Positions 1 to 11,809 of a DNA stretch of 64,000 bases are shown here, piece after piece. Under the pieces are notes generated by a model. It was given only the letters and a program-made list of their open reading frames with translations. It had not been told where the DNA came from and did no database searches. The DNA lies in contig NC_071355.1 of the NCBI RefSeq assembly GCF_943734655.1, positions 16,100,768 through 16,164,767 of the forward strand, given 5' to 3'. Source of the DNA: Sabethes cyaneus (Eukaryota > Arthropoda > Insecta > Diptera > Culicidae). The position numbers were made by a program, and so were the translations under genes. Position 1 is the stretch's first letter. Each line of letters begins with the position of its first letter.

Positions 1-527
1 CCTGGAAGCATTAAGATCAGGCCTTTTTCTGGTCGGTTCGAGCCAACGTGGTGTACCAGAACCCAACCTTAAATCACTATTTGAGATTCCCACTTAAATC
101 ACTAACACAGTACACACTAACGCAATAGATTTTCCAGCGCCTTTGGGCGCGCTGGTATCCAGAATAGTTGGCCCAATTACAATCCCGTGAAACAAATACT
201 TGCAAACGTCCTTTACCGATCGAGGTGAGATGCATCGTGGTCATCAAAGATTATAGTCTACTACCCGCGAAATGGCCGCTAGACAGAATCATCAAACTTC
301 ATCCAGGAACAGACGATGTTACTCGAATCATAAAGCTGAACACAGCAGTAGGCGACCAGTTATCCAGTTTTCGTGATTTTTTCCATTTTTTTCCTATTCC
401 ATTTGTCCATTATTACTTCTTTTTCTGGTGAGCAGCAGAATACGAACATAGGAACAGCAGGGTACTTTCGGCTGTTTCTAAATTCAGCCTATTTTTCTTT
501 TCTTTCACTAAAAAAATCCTTTGCCTA
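1..527. other. No gene recognised
   Basis: Mixed-composition DNA with only short open frames and no recognisable protein similarity. I see nothing here that I can name before the MITE that begins near 530. Confidence 0.5.
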
Positions 528-529
528 TA

Positions 530-832
530 CCGTGGACCCCCGTTCGCCGCCCTGCTCTTTATTATTGTTTTAGTGGCTTGATTTAGTTGACAGTTGCAAG
601 CAGCGAATATTTCATTCTCCGATCGTATTTCTATCTTAATCGTTGGAAAACCCGAATGTGAAACAGATTAAATACGCTAGATCAGTACAAACAAATCGTG
701 TTTATGTGCATTGTCTGTATAAGCAAATGATGTCATATTGACAATGACAATTGAACTATTTTTACTTCAACAGCGGGGTTCAAATGAAAAAGTGTTCGGA
801 TTAAAAACGGTCAAACAAACGGGGATCCACGG
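530..832. mobile_element. MITE family 1, copy a (TA target site)
   Basis: A 303-bp non-coding element. The left end reads CCGTGGACCCCCGTTC and the right end is its near-perfect inverse, GGGGATCCACGG. TA dinucleotides at 528-529 and 833-834 act as the target-site duplication, as expected for Tc1/mariner-mobilised MITEs. The interior is the reverse complement of the interiors at 20395-20795 and 55159-55371, which shows a dispersed family. No coding capacity is visible. Confidence 0.85.
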
Positions 833-1239
833 TATACAACTTTAATATTTTATAACTGTTTTCTCAAGAATGTAAGTAAAATCGACTGTTTTTTATTAAA
901 AGAACGTCAAAACCACCTGTTCTTTCCACCTGGGCCGAAAAAATAGAAGCAATCGTTTAATGGGCCGAAAACACCCTCCCGTACGCTACCTCTATCGATA
1001 ATCCTTCTGTGAATGCGGTAAGAATAAGAAACTGTTTGTTTTACGTTTTTTGATTCGGAAGATTTGAGTTTTTGTATTAGGTAAATATTCGAGAAAACCA
1101 AGTTTTGTAGCCATAACTCAGGAAGAACAAAGAATGTTAACATGAAAAGTTTAAGTTTAAAAAAATATTTTATTACATTTCCATGTGGTAGAACATACTT
1201 TCCCGACTTTTCTCTGGAGTTTTCTATCATCATTTCACT

Positions 1240-1515
1240 TAAAATTGGACCTAAAAATGAATATGAACTGGTTTTAAATTGTATTTGAAATTAGACCTGA
1301 AATTATACTTGAAGTTGGACTTACAATCAGACTTGAAATTTGGCTTAAAATTGAACTGATACAGAAATTTGAATTGAAACTGGATATGAATTGGATTTAA
1401 ATTGAACTTGAAATTGTACTTAGATTGAACAGTAAACTAGACTTAAAATTAAATTTGAAATTTATAACTGAAATTGTAATTAGTCTTGATTCTGAAGCTG
1501 GATTTATTTTTGCGT
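1240..1515. repeat. Degenerate TTGAAATTGGACTT-type short repeat
   Basis: About 275 bp built from diverged copies of a 12-16 bp unit resembling TTGAAATTGGACTT or ACTTGAAATTGAAC. The copies are irregularly spaced. The same unit, read on the other strand, builds the longer block at 24770-25480. Non-coding and low complexity; its origin is unknown. Confidence 0.75.
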
Positions 1516-2412
1516 AACTAATTTACTTGATCACAAAAATAACGTCCCAGTTAGCTCTAGCCTGGGCAGAGCAGCGCTTAAAAATATCATTTTTCTGGAA
1601 CTAAATTCCCTGAATGAAGGTGAACCTACATAAAAATAATTACATAAAAAACGAATTCAAATTTATCAATTTAAGAAAATTTAAGAAAACAGTTTCCTAC
1701 AAACAGGAGATGTTTCTGAAGGTCGGCAATAAGTCACGCAATGGTAATATCCAGCGATAAAGGTTTAGATCGTGTCAGAAACACTCTCTTAAAAGTAATT
1801 CCAATACTTGAAATGAACCTCGAAACATCTATTAATTAAAACTTAATTTTACGAGAGTGTGAGAGAGAAGCAAATTAGGGCCATTAAATTAATTAATGAT
1901 GTGTACATCGCTGCAACTGAAACTAGGTATACCCAATACGTTGGACTGCTTTACGATTGCTTTGAACTATCATTTCAGGTTGAAGCTTGTTGAAATCACA
2001 CATTTCTATTGAAATTGTCCCATAAACAGGCCGTCATAAAGTATTGAATTGGCAAGTCATCTGTTGGCTAGGTTCGTCGTAAACGGCCGTCGCATCACGG
2101 AATTTCAGTGAATTAAGAAATTACGGCAAAGCACGATCTCTCGCTGATGTACTTATTACAATTACTGGATAAGGTCATTCAATACGTCGAAAATGATGTA
2201 TCGAAAGCTAGCACCGCGACTCACATCTTTGGGAACAAATCTCGTCGAAGCTGAGTAGTGATAGAAACAAAACGGTCAATACTCGGGTACTTTTTCATTT
2301 CGACGTATCTGCAAATGAGAGATTCAATGGTGGAATATAAATATGTACCTTGCAACGCAGCGTAGAAATGGGTGTTGTAATAGATATGTATAGTCCGGAA
2401 AATTATATTCTA
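1516..2412. other. No gene recognised
   Basis: AT-rich DNA with no open frame of note and no inverted-repeat ends that I could pair. It may hold old transposon debris. Confidence 0.4.
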
Positions 2413-3672
2413 CTAGAGGACCCGGCGTGCGTTGCTACGCCATTCTAAAAAGGATAATCCTGAAGATTTGATTAATTGTAATCTTGCAACCAAGATCTTT
2501 CTTTTTGACAACCCAAGATATTCTCAAATCATGCCGCAAATTTCTAATCCAACGCATCAGCATTTGTGACTCGAGCAGCAAGTCCAACGTAACGATTTGG
2601 GCTTTATTACCAACCCTTAACATGGTAATTTTGGCAAAATCGTAATAAAATATCAGTGCAGTTCGATTGAAATTAGTTGAAAACTGGTCAGAAACCATAA
2701 ACTTAGTGTAATCTCAACATTATTTTCTTCATATTTTCATTTCAACAATGTATTTTCTCTTCAATTTTGTTTTTAAAATAAGTATTATATTATCTTACTT
2801 TTATTTAATTTGACCCATTATCTAGGCTTCACCGATTTATTCTTAACAATTTTGTTCCAAATTTATCTTATATTTTAGTATCCACGGAAACACTCGCGAG
2901 TTCGATTACTTTTTGAATATTGCAAAAAATTCTGTTTAATTTGTATGAGAGCCCTCCCCCTTCCAGAGGGGAGAGGAATCTCATAACGTCAGAGAAAAAA
3001 AAATTGCCTCCAGTAACCCCCAAATTCATTTGCTTGATTAATAGTCGAGTTATGGGGAAATTTTGGTTTTATTTGTATGGGAGATCCCCTCTTAGAAGTA
3101 GGAGGTTTCTCTCAATCTGCCATAGAAAAAAATATTCTACCTTCAAAAACCTTCACATGCCAAATTTGGTTCCATTTGCTTGATTAGTTTCCGAGTTGTA
3201 AAGAAATTTGTGTTTCATTTGTATGGGAGCCCCCCTTCTATAGGGAGAGGGATCTCAAACAACCATAGAAAAAAAATCCTCTTCTCTTGAAACCCCCACA
3301 TGCCAAATTTGGTTCCATTTGCTTGATTAATAGTCAAGTTATGAGGAAATTTTTGTTTCATTTGTATGGAAGCTCCCCCTCTTAAAGGAAGGAGAGGTCT
3401 TAATTTACCATAGAAAAAATATCTGCCTCCGAAAACCTTCACATGCCAAATTTGGTTCCATTTGCTTGATTAGTTCCCGAGTTATGAAGAAATATGTGTT
3501 CCATTTGTATGGGAGCTCCCCCTTCTAGAGGGGGGAGGGGTCTCAAACCATGCTAACAACATTCCTCACATCAAACGCAATGTGTATGCCAAGTTTCATC
3601 AAAATCCGTCGAGCGGTTTGCGAGTCTATACCGGACACACGAACAGCATTTCATTTATATATATATAGATTT
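2413..3672. repeat. Dispersed element with five tandem ~143-bp units
   Basis: Five diverged copies of a unit that starts near TTTGTATGGGAGCCCCCCT lie at about 2939, 3074, 3219, 3361 and 3505. Each holds CCATAGAAAAAA and TGCCAAATTTGGTTCCATTT motifs. The array ends with a segment around AAAATCCGTCGAGCGG and a TATATATATAGATT tail near 3672. The upstream boundary, near CTAGAGGACCCGGCG at about 2413, is a guess. This layout is common in arthropod dispersed repeats, but I cannot assign a class. Frames reading through the array are not genes. Confidence 0.65.
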
Positions 3673-3779
3673 TTTATAAATCTTCAATACTTACTTGTCA
3701 CTAATACAGTTTCGTCGTCTCGTAAGTACTCAATAACCAAATTTCTATGATTCTTCCGTTAAGGTTGGTTGAGGTTACC

Positions 3780-4150
3780 GTTTCTCGGAGATGTATGAAC
3801 CAATTCATGCGCAATTACTTTCCGATTACTATTACATATAGTAATAACCGGCGGAATCCAGAGATGTTCACTTTTATTAATAATCATTGATAAAACTAGG
3901 TTAAAATGACGTTTATTCGAAATAACAAGATAACAACCATGTTTCGTAAACAAATACCATGTCGTCGGAATCCCTTTGAAGATAGCTTATTTATTGCGAA
4001 AAAAGATAAATTTTGTCTTTGCGGAATCCGGAGATATGAACTTTTACATCTCTCCATGTCGAGAAAAGTAGGGTAAAATGCCCTTCTTTTGGCAAAACGG
4101 CAAAACAAGTATCATATCGTTGCAATCCTTATAAAAATACCTTTTTTTGG
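3780..4150. repeat. Two diverged ~170-bp direct repeats
   Basis: Two related units begin at about 3852 and 4022, each starting with CGGAATCC(A/G)GAGAT and continuing through GTAGGGTAAAATG-like and ACAAGTATCATATCGT-like blocks. The short frames on the minus strand here are repeat-derived. No function is evident. Confidence 0.5.
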
Positions 4151-5094
4151 CATCAAAATATTAATCCCAGCCGGACCAAAATTAACCTAACCGGACCAAA
4201 ATTAACCTTAGAAAGAACTCTCCCTGAGCACAATGCTTCAAATGAATGCCCTGATGCTGATATTAGCAGGATAGTTCCAGAGTACCATTAAATACCAAAA
4301 CACCTTCATTGAACCTTATAAAGAAGTGGTTTATTTAATTAATACACTAAAGGCTCGTGTGACTTCGCATGATTAAACTACATTTGTAAGATTAAACAAC
4401 TGGTCAAACAACGATCAAACAAAGCACATGACACCGCACGTTCTAGCTCGGCTACTCCATTTCAAAGATGGAGTATTATCGCGTATGGCCACGTGGAGGC
4501 GCTATGTAGGAACCTGGGACGGCCAGACCTATGTTAGACGCTTTATGTTGGCTTTCCTATTTCATACCCTGGTCCTTAGTCTCTGGCCTATAAACGAAAT
4601 TTTCCAGTTCATTCCATTTACCATTCTTCGCTTCCCTTCGCTTCTCGTCACTTTCCAAAAATACATGTAACAAAGAAAAAACTCCCAGTAAATGTTCAGG
4701 ACAAATGTGAATATCATCCATCAATCGGCCTTTTTAAAGGCCACCAAGTGATAATTGAAGATAAAATTGAATTTCTTTCGGCTGAAAATAGCACTTCGAA
4801 TTATCAGCAACTGAAAAAAATGTTTAAGAGAATTTTGCAGTGTTGTAGCTTAGTGGTTTGAGGTGAACGCCTCGAAAGTGAAATGTATTAGGCGTTTTAG
4901 GCAAAATTTTAACGTGAAATGTAATTTACGATTACAAATGCAAAGTGTAGATTGAGGAAAAATTCATTTAACCTTCATTTGGTGCACTCTGTTTGCCACA
5001 TGAGCAGATCGCTTGCCAAATTGTAAGTAAAGGGTTCACTTACGGCAAGACTCGAGCATGAAAACTTACCATTGAATCTCAGGCGCTGCCTAAT
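4151..5094. other. No gene recognised; possible tRNA-like fragment near 4850
   Basis: Mostly AT-rich. The stretch around 4848-4885 (TAGCTTAGTGGTTTGAGG, then GAACGCCTCGAAAG) faintly resembles the 5' half of a tRNA or a tRNA-derived SINE. I cannot fold a full cloverleaf, so I do not call a tRNA gene. Confidence 0.35.
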
Positions 5095-5800
5095 CTAACG
5101 ATTTAAATATACTTGCACTTTCCCCGGACGCTCTTCGGTTCCTAGGTCTGGAATGACGCTTGACTGGAGGGTGAGCACGGTGACCTTAACAGTTATCCGC
5201 GCACTTGCTGTATCGTGAACGTACGGGTTCCACTTGAGCCCGTGTACGGAAGGCATCACCACGGGGTGTATAAATCGCACTGCCCCGGATTTACGCACAA
5301 ATACGGACGGAAATGATACTGACAGGGCCGGGATCCACTCGCGACACGCCCGATTTTCATGCTGGACTCAATCCGATCATACCGGCATCGGCCGGAAATT
5401 CACTTTGAGACCTCCTCGATTTCGATATGCACATCCGATAGCCCGGACACATGCATAATTCTTCGCCAGCACACTCACTGGCACTGGTTTGGGTGGGGTT
5501 TTACGATCGCGCACTCGCTTTACAACAAACTGATGCCCGGGTTATTACAAGACAGCCGACGGCCACGCAGATTACACACGGAAAACGGAATGGCGGATCG
5601 ACGTTTAAATTTGTTCTCACTTCCAATTGGATGACCACGTGGGAGCACGGAATGGTACCGAACAGCGGAGACACGTCCGATCGCTTCGGCTCTCACCCCA
5701 AAAAACTCTCAAGCATTACCTGACTCCTCTGATCCCGGTCGGTCCGTGCGTTGGAGCCATTGGTAACCGTGGCGTCTCGATAGTGGATTTTATCTTAAAA
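5095..5800. other. GC-richer unassigned block
   Basis: About 700 bp clearly richer in GC than its surroundings, with several overlapping short open frames on the plus strand. None of the translations shows a domain I recognise, and the overlap pattern looks like the effect of base composition. It directly abuts the transposase remnant at 5890, so a transposon or LTR-element origin is plausible but unproven. Confidence 0.35.
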
Positions 5801-5884
5801 CTAAGAATGTTTTTTTTAACTCCTGCCGTGCAACAAATATACAATTTTCGAAATAATTTAGTTAAATTTATTAAGGGACATGAT

Positions 5885-6460
5885 CACATGTTACAAAATC
5901 ATGTATTTCTTGGAAAACGTTGAAAGTTTCTGCTTCCTAATGTCCTCCGGAACATCAAACTTGTGCTGGGTGGTTAAGAACGGTATCCCCTGAAGCTGAC
6001 GGAAGTCCGCCTTGACGTAAATCTCACCATCCATAATGAGACAATGTGGCTTCGTCAGCATCTGGGTGTACAGTTTTCGGGCCTGTGACTTTCCCACCAT
6101 ATTTTGCCGTTCGTCACGATTTGAAGCCTTCTGCACTTTGTACGTATGCAGTCCCTCCTGGTCCATGGCTCTTTGAACGAAAGACTTGGACAGATTCAAA
6201 TTTTTGGCCACATCCCTGACTGAAGCATTGGAATTCTCCTACACTCCTACGCTACGCTCCTTAAACGCTTCCACGACACGTTTGTGATCCTGATGACTAA
6301 TAGAACATCAATTCTGACCGCATTTCTACTCAGAGTTTCGTAGTAACATTTAATCACACGACTCGCCGTTGATTGCACGATTGCGAGTTGTTTTCCAATG
6401 TCGCAATGAGAGAGTTGAGGATTCGTGTTTCGGCCTTCTGTGATTCGGCCATACATACTT
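5885..6460 (-). pseudogene. IS630/Tc1/mariner-superfamily transposase remnant
   Basis: Two minus-strand frames make up a broken transposase. The N-terminal part (6247-6456) resembles a helix-turn-helix DNA-binding region, and the second part (5891-6211) reaches the first catalytic aspartate region, read as LIMDGEIYVKADFRQL, followed by VPEDIRKQKLSTFSKKYM. This is the usual order in mariner/Tc1-type DDE transposases: HTH, linker, then the first D of the catalytic triad. The protein stops before the second aspartate and is split by frameshifts or stops, so it is inactive. The family assignment is by eye; the subgroup is uncertain. Confidence 0.75.
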
Positions 6461-6597
6461 TAGTGGCAACGGTCCGTTACCGATCCTGCGCCGAACGAAT
6501 TATGGTCCTTCCGTACTGCCATTCTCCAATCCCCACGAACATCAGCTGAACGTGCATCGTCTTCGACAGCATACACCCACCGGGTGCGGGGTCTGCC

Positions 6598-7530
6598 TCA
6601 GAGTCTACGGCCTCTTCCTGGTTCTCTGCTGAAAATAGTTTTGGCTACTCTTTCATCGGGCATTCTGGCCACGTATCCAGCCCACCGCAGCCTGCCACAT
6701 TGCACTACCTTCACTATATCAGCACATTTGTATACTTGGTACAGCTCGTGACTCATGCGTCTGCGCGACACTCCATTTCCCATTCTGCCACCAAGTATAG
6801 ATCGCAGAATTTTACGCTCAAAAACCCCAAGCACTCGTCGATCAGCTTCCTTCAGCGTACATGATTCGTGTCCGTAGAGCGCCAGTTTTGTGCGAATTTG
6901 CAATCTACGGGACTTCAGCTGGCTACGTAATCCGTAGAAATCCCGATTCGCGGCTGCAACTCGTCGTTTCACTTCGCGGCTTACATCGTTGTCACATGTC
7001 ACGAGTGTACCAAGGCATATAAATTCCTCCACTACTTCATATCGTTCTCCATCTAACTCCACCTCGGCACCAACACCACTTGGGCTCCCACGTTTCCTAC
7101 CAGCAACCATGTACTTCGTTTTGGCGGTATTAATGGAAAGTCCTAATCTCGCAGCTTCCCTTTTAAAGGGCCTGAAGGCCTCTTCCACTGCTCTACGGTT
7201 GATTCCGATGATATCGACGTCATCCGCAAAACCAAAAAGCATGGTCATTCCATTTAACTGAATCGTACGCCGCTTTAAAGTCCACAAACAGATGGTGTGT
7301 CTGCAAGTTGTACTCCAGGAAGTTGTCTAGCAACTGACGCAGGGTAAACATCTGATCCGTCGTGGAGCGACTCTCACAAAAACCAGCTTGGTACTCGCCG
7401 ACGAAGGACTCCGCTAACGGTCTTAGTCTGGAGAACAGGATACGGAAAAGCACCTTGTAGGCAGATTTGAGATCCTGACAATGATTCGGTAGATTGCTTC
7501 GTACAGCCGCTTTTTTCACGTTATCTTATT
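6598..7530 (-). pseudogene. RTE-type LINE reverse transcriptase fragment
   Basis: Two overlapping minus-strand frames encode pieces of a non-LTR retrotransposon reverse transcriptase. The upstream piece (7220-7519) contains RLRPLAESFVGEYQAGF and the FVDFKAAYDSV motif with a catalytic aspartate. The downstream piece (6598-7287) carries the FADDVDIIG box, then NTAKTKYM, and a C-terminal region with FERKILRSILGG and GRLRWAGYVARMP. That C-terminal layout is typical of insect RTE-like endonuclease-reverse transcriptases. A frameshift lies near 7260, and the endonuclease and most upstream RT motifs are missing, so this is a dead 3' fragment. Related fragments lie at 32290, 38170, 49135, 53310 and 57990. 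Confidence 0.85.
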
Positions 7531-9668
7531 GAAAACTTTCTCTCGATTTGAAATTAAATATTAATTGTGTACCTTCATTTCAAGTGCTGCCCAACAGGGC
7601 TTTCCAGATTTGTTGTTGTAAATAATGTAATTGATTTTACAAATTGGACTCGGCTCTTTTTATTCAAAATGACTGGAGTAATAACTGTTTTTTATAACTT
7701 TTGAAAGCACACGCAATTGATTGATTTTAATAACTGAGTCGATAGGGATTTATAAGGTTTATTTCTATGAGCTTCCCCCAACCATTTCCCAATCGGAAGA
7801 ACGAAACGATCATCATTTTGAAAAATAATCTGTTTGATGCTAATTAATACCTCATAAATCTGCTTTTATATGCCCAACGGTACGCAAGCTCAAGCTCTGT
7901 TGCAGGTAGCCATAGACTGAGATCATCGAATTAAATGCATAAAAGGTCATTTAGGTCTACCGTCTGCCAACAGACGTAATAATTGAATTGCCCCATACCA
8001 ATAACTGTCTATCATTAGGCTAAATCTAGCCGCTAATAAAATGAATCCTACAGCGATGGCTTCCAACACTCTCTCCGGAGCAGATGAAGCATTGATTTGT
8101 CTCTAGCTGTTTTACCTTACCAATTACACTAACGAGCGCTTAATTTACTTTCGAACCCTTCACATCACCGTTTCAGTCACTAATCAAAACAACAGGTAGC
8201 AAGCAGTTGTGAGCATCATATCAACGAGCAATTATGGGGTACTATTTTCAGTTCGAAATCACCCGAGGTCCTTCGAAACGGCCCTGAAATCACAAAATAA
8301 GATCCACTCCAAACCAAATAAGTAAATGATGATAGATTGAGGCTTAACCGAAAGAGAGAGAGTGAGTGAATTTTGTTGGAATTAACATAAGCAAACTTTG
8401 AAAAAAGACAAGGTCGACTGCATCTGGTTTGTAGTGTAATTTGCCGTGATTAATTTCATAATGCCCTACGTGCATCACCACAAGAGAGCATTGAGAAAGT
8501 TGCCGGTCGGTTTTAGATCCATTTAGGTTCCATTAAAACAAAACAACATGCAAATAAGTCCCAAATTAATGGCCCCACGAGGGACGTCGATAAAAAGAAA
8601 CGATGATGTGAGCTGAATGAGCTTTGAATGGTACATTTTTTACGATTGTCATGCAATTGCATTCACTTTGTACCAAGGCAAGAAAACTGTGATAAAAGAA
8701 TTACTCTTCCTTTGATGGAAAGGTTTAATAGAAAGGAAATGACTTTAGCTTCGACAATGTTTCAAGACACCATTAAAAACTGAACATCATTGCAATGGCT
8801 CATCAATGGGGTCTAAATTTGACATGAAAGAAGTAAACGTCCATACAACGATGCCGTAAAACTTTCGGGTAGGAAAAATCGAAGCACAAAAATATGAGCA
8901 ACACCTGCTACTGTTCAGTAGCTCCTACAGCAATCTGCTAGATGTGCATATGCACGTACATCCAACTATTGCACAATGACCACGTGAATGCAACTGCCGT
9001 CAAAACGAATGTTCAGTCATTCCAGGAGCCGATACTGTGAGCCAGACCAACCAATCGGCGGAGGAAAACCGGCGAACGCTTGTAGCTGGAAAACCTAAAT
9101 CTTCACTGTACTCGGATGTTAGATGACTCCCATTCAATTGGAGAGAAGTTCAGCACGCCGAACCGCCTGATGAAGCCCAAGTTCTTTTACGATGGTTATA
9201 ACTATGGAATGGATAGACGAATAAATCAATCCGAAAAGGGAGGCTACGTTTTCAGCCCGCATCTGTTTTATGCTTTCGAAGTTGGAGCAAATTTATAGCC
9301 CTCAATTAACACTTCAGATGCAAGCCAAGAACATGTGCATCGGACTGGTGCGGTGATTAGCTAAGCTTACCGTTCGCTAGAAAGGACATGGCGTTTACAA
9401 ACCTGTACAATCGGTTTCGAGTCGAAAAAACAGCCACTGGCAGTCTGGGGCGTTTAATGCGGTTTGATCAATTGTTGAGTGCCTACGTTTAAAAATTATT
9501 AATTTAATAAGAACAGGTTTTTTTTTTAATGATTAGATCTTAATTGCTGTTCCCCGTACAAACATGAAACAATTTTAATCTCAAAATTGATTTCATTCAT
9601 CCGTCACGCAATCGTTTTGTTAAACATAAAGTTAGCCCCAGTTAACAAACGGTGCAATCGGTAGCAAT
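7531..9668. other. No gene recognised
   Basis: About 2.1 kb of AT-rich DNA without a supported gene. A small plus-strand frame at 9116-9298 (60 codons) has no recognisable motif. The end of this region supplies the promoter and 5' leader of the secreted-protein gene at 9669. Confidence 0.45.
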
Positions 9669-10286
9669 ATGTGGAAACGAATGGTTGTTCAGTGGGTGTT
9701 GCTATTGTGCATGGCAATAGGCTGTTACAAAGCCCTAAGCAGCAAAATTGAGTTAGAACTACAACGGTATGTACAGAACTACGGCTTTGACGTGGGCAAC
9801 GCCACCGGTTTGCGAGTTACAAAATTCAATCGTACAACGCCAGTTCTGAACGGTACCATGAGAATTTTTAAAAACCTGGATAATAACTATAAGGTGATAG
9901 TTTCAAATTATTATTATTTGGTTCCTTTCGTTAACAAGTCGTCTTATTCTCAGTGCTCCATTAGAATAGCTTCCAGTCGCCTTGGTAACAATCAGTTCAA
10001 CGATTACCCGATATCTTGGACGGAACAACCCTTCTGCGACATGATGAAGCGAGCCTACAGGGATTATCAGTTCGTATTTCTAAATCATTCCAATTTGCCT
10101 CAGGTAACGGAGGACGGACTGTGTCCATTTCCAGCGGGAGATTATTGGTTCAAAAATGCCGTTTTTCCCTCATCGACTGTACCTAACTTCCTGCCGGATG
10201 GCTATTGGAGAATGACGATCCTGATCACTGGTGCTGGGAATGCAAGCGTTAACATTTATGCTCGCGTTAGACATACACCAGTTTAA
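9669..10286 (+). CDS. Secreted DUF1091/ML-like protein, single exon
   Basis: A 205-residue protein read from one uninterrupted exon, starting at an ATG in the context GCAATATGTGG. Residues 1-25 form a hydrophobic signal peptide (VVQWVLLLCMAIGCY), so it is probably secreted. The C-terminal half has the DUF1091 pattern found in fly CheA/CheB-like and MD-2-related lipid-recognition proteins: a cysteine in SQCSIRI, then QPFCDMM, then a NLPQ...LCPFPAGDY block and PDGYWRM near the end. Six sequons (for example NAT, NRT, NGT, NKS, NHS, NAS) suggest N-glycosylation. In insects such proteins are often linked to chemosensation or pheromone handling; a role here is inference only. An AATAAA signal lies about 37 bp after the stop (10323-10328). 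No neighbouring paralogue is in the window. Confidence 0.8.
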   Translation: MWKRMVVQWVLLLCMAIGCYKALSSKIELELQRYVQNYGFDVGNATGLRVTKFNRTTPVLNGTMRIFKNLDNNYKVIVSNYYYLVPFVNKSSYSQCSIRIASSRLGNNQFNDYPISWTEQPFCDMMKRAYRDYQFVFLNHSNLPQVTEDGLCPFPAGDYWFKNAVFPSSTVPNFLPDGYWRMTILITGAGNASVNIYARVRHTPV

Positions 10287-11315
10287 GTACGAAAAGACAA
10301 ATATTTGTTATCGATAATGAGCAATAAATCATTACTTACCGGAATTGTCATAGATAAATCAGCAAAAAGCTCAACCTGATCAGCCAATATCGTGCTGGGC
10401 GATATTGGTTGATTAGGTCAACCCTGTGCGTATTAATCTTCCAATAAAATCTGTTCACGTAAAATTCATAGTTTAGTTTTAGATTAAAGACGCAGCCCAG
10501 ACGTTAGAGTTGAACTCTCCATCGTCAATTGCGGTTGAGGGCCATTCGGAAAGTCAAGGCTGATTTCAGCATCATGGATTGTGCTTTGGCGCAAAAACTG
10601 AACACTGACCGCTGTACTGTACGGTGTATCCGTCTCGGAATGGCTACAAGTGTTACTGAGCAAATGGGGAGCCCAACAGAAGCCTCAAACAGTACCCAAA
10701 GGTTAGAATCTGGTGACGATACGCTTCAGAGAAGGCCGATTTCAACCAAACCCAGGCGGTAAATTCTTCATGCTCTGGCCTCTGGCTCGTGGCAGGGTTT
10801 GTAGCAAATTCGAGATTTGGAGGTATTGGAGATGGGTTCGTGATAAAGGGCATCCGTATGAAAACCAGCGTTTTGTGATGGAAATGAATTCGGAGATACA
10901 CAGAGGTAGGTATCTAACCAGGCGGATTTTGCCCTTCATTAAGTCCCATGATAGCCAGCCGCAGTTTCAGTTTGCATGTTACAATGGACTTCAGTTCATC
11001 TAATAAGAGCTGAGTGCACCAGATTGTTCACTGGTTCATCCAGTATTGAAATACTGGGGGATAATGATGCGAAAGCTGAAGGTGAAGGGAGCAGTCATCA
11101 GCCACATTGGTCAGATGAGGAGTTCTAGATGCCGGCTGGCCGGGGCCGTGACTGGGGAGGGTGTGCAGCGGCTGACGAGCGGTGTCAGCAGTAGGGTTTA
11201 TCATGCAATGTAACATAATCTGCTCTGTTTCATCCTTAGAAACTGTTTCAATTGAAAAATTAAACAATGCGAGACATTTTCCGGGACTCCTAGTAATCCG
11301 GGAAAAACCGTTCAA
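10287..11315. other. No gene recognised
   Basis: Several short overlapping frames on both strands between 10529 and 11003 give no recognisable protein. The block around 11090-11200 is GC-richer and may be old retroelement sequence. I see no further structure. Confidence 0.4.
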
Positions 11316-11484
11316 CACCCCTATTCTGTATTTCGAACGGGTTTGTCTCTCGTTCGAAACTGGCATTTCGTTCGAAAAAACAGCGCCTCGAACGAAAGAT
11401 CTTCATACGAAGAAACAACTCGAACGAAATATTTGCCAAGTCGATCGAAATATTTCAACTCGTTCGAAATACAGAATATGGGTG
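11316..11484. mobile_element. Small hairpin MITE with TTCGAA-rich arms
   Basis: A 169-bp element whose ends are inverted repeats: CACCCCTATTCTGTATTTCG on the left pairs with the inverse of CGAAATACAGAATATGGGTG on the right, with few mismatches over about 28 bp. The interior repeats CTCGTTCGAAAT-like words in both orientations. The element is flanked by CAA on both sides (11313-11315 and 11485-11487), a possible 3-bp target duplication as in PIF/Harbinger elements. It has no coding capacity. Confidence 0.65.
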
Positions 11485-11807
11485 CAAATCTGGGACAATC
11501 CCGCATAATCCGGGACGTCTGGTCAGCCTGCCTTACGCAGTTTTGTTTAGATTCATCTACCGAATTTCTGTTCGATTTCTATCAGCCAGGACGAACAGAA
11601 CCGTTTCTATAGCCGATTCAGTTTGTTCTGGTTTTTCTCGCTTTTTCGTAAAGTTTTTCAAAATGCAAACTCTATTTTTATTTATTTATATCTAAAGACA
11701 TTGGATTAGCAATAATTTAGAACCGTGTCCCATTTCGAATTTTATTGCGGCGTACATGTCAACAAATGAGTCATCTGGATTAACGACACTATTTATTAAT
11801 AAATCTA
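11485..11807. other. No gene recognised
   Basis: Between two small elements; contains repeated AATCCGGGA-like words at its left edge (also just before 11316). Otherwise featureless. Confidence 0.4.
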
Positions 11808-11809
11808 TA

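Noticed and set aside
168..573. Two short overlapping frames near the left edge
   Set aside because: No family similarity, no clear start context or splice partners.
907..1233. 108-codon minus-strand frame
   Set aside because: Low-complexity, no recognisable motif, ends in a degenerate repeat.
2930..3530. CRISPR-like array suggested by the regular 143-bp period
   Set aside because: Repeats are long, diverged and contiguous without unique spacers, and the genome is eukaryotic.
4848..4885. tRNA-like sequence
   Set aside because: Only a 5'-half resemblance; no B box at the right distance and no cloverleaf could be drawn.
5234..5923. Stack of overlapping plus-strand frames of 74-98 codons
   Set aside because: They overlap in different frames in a GC-richer patch and none shows a domain; better explained by composition.
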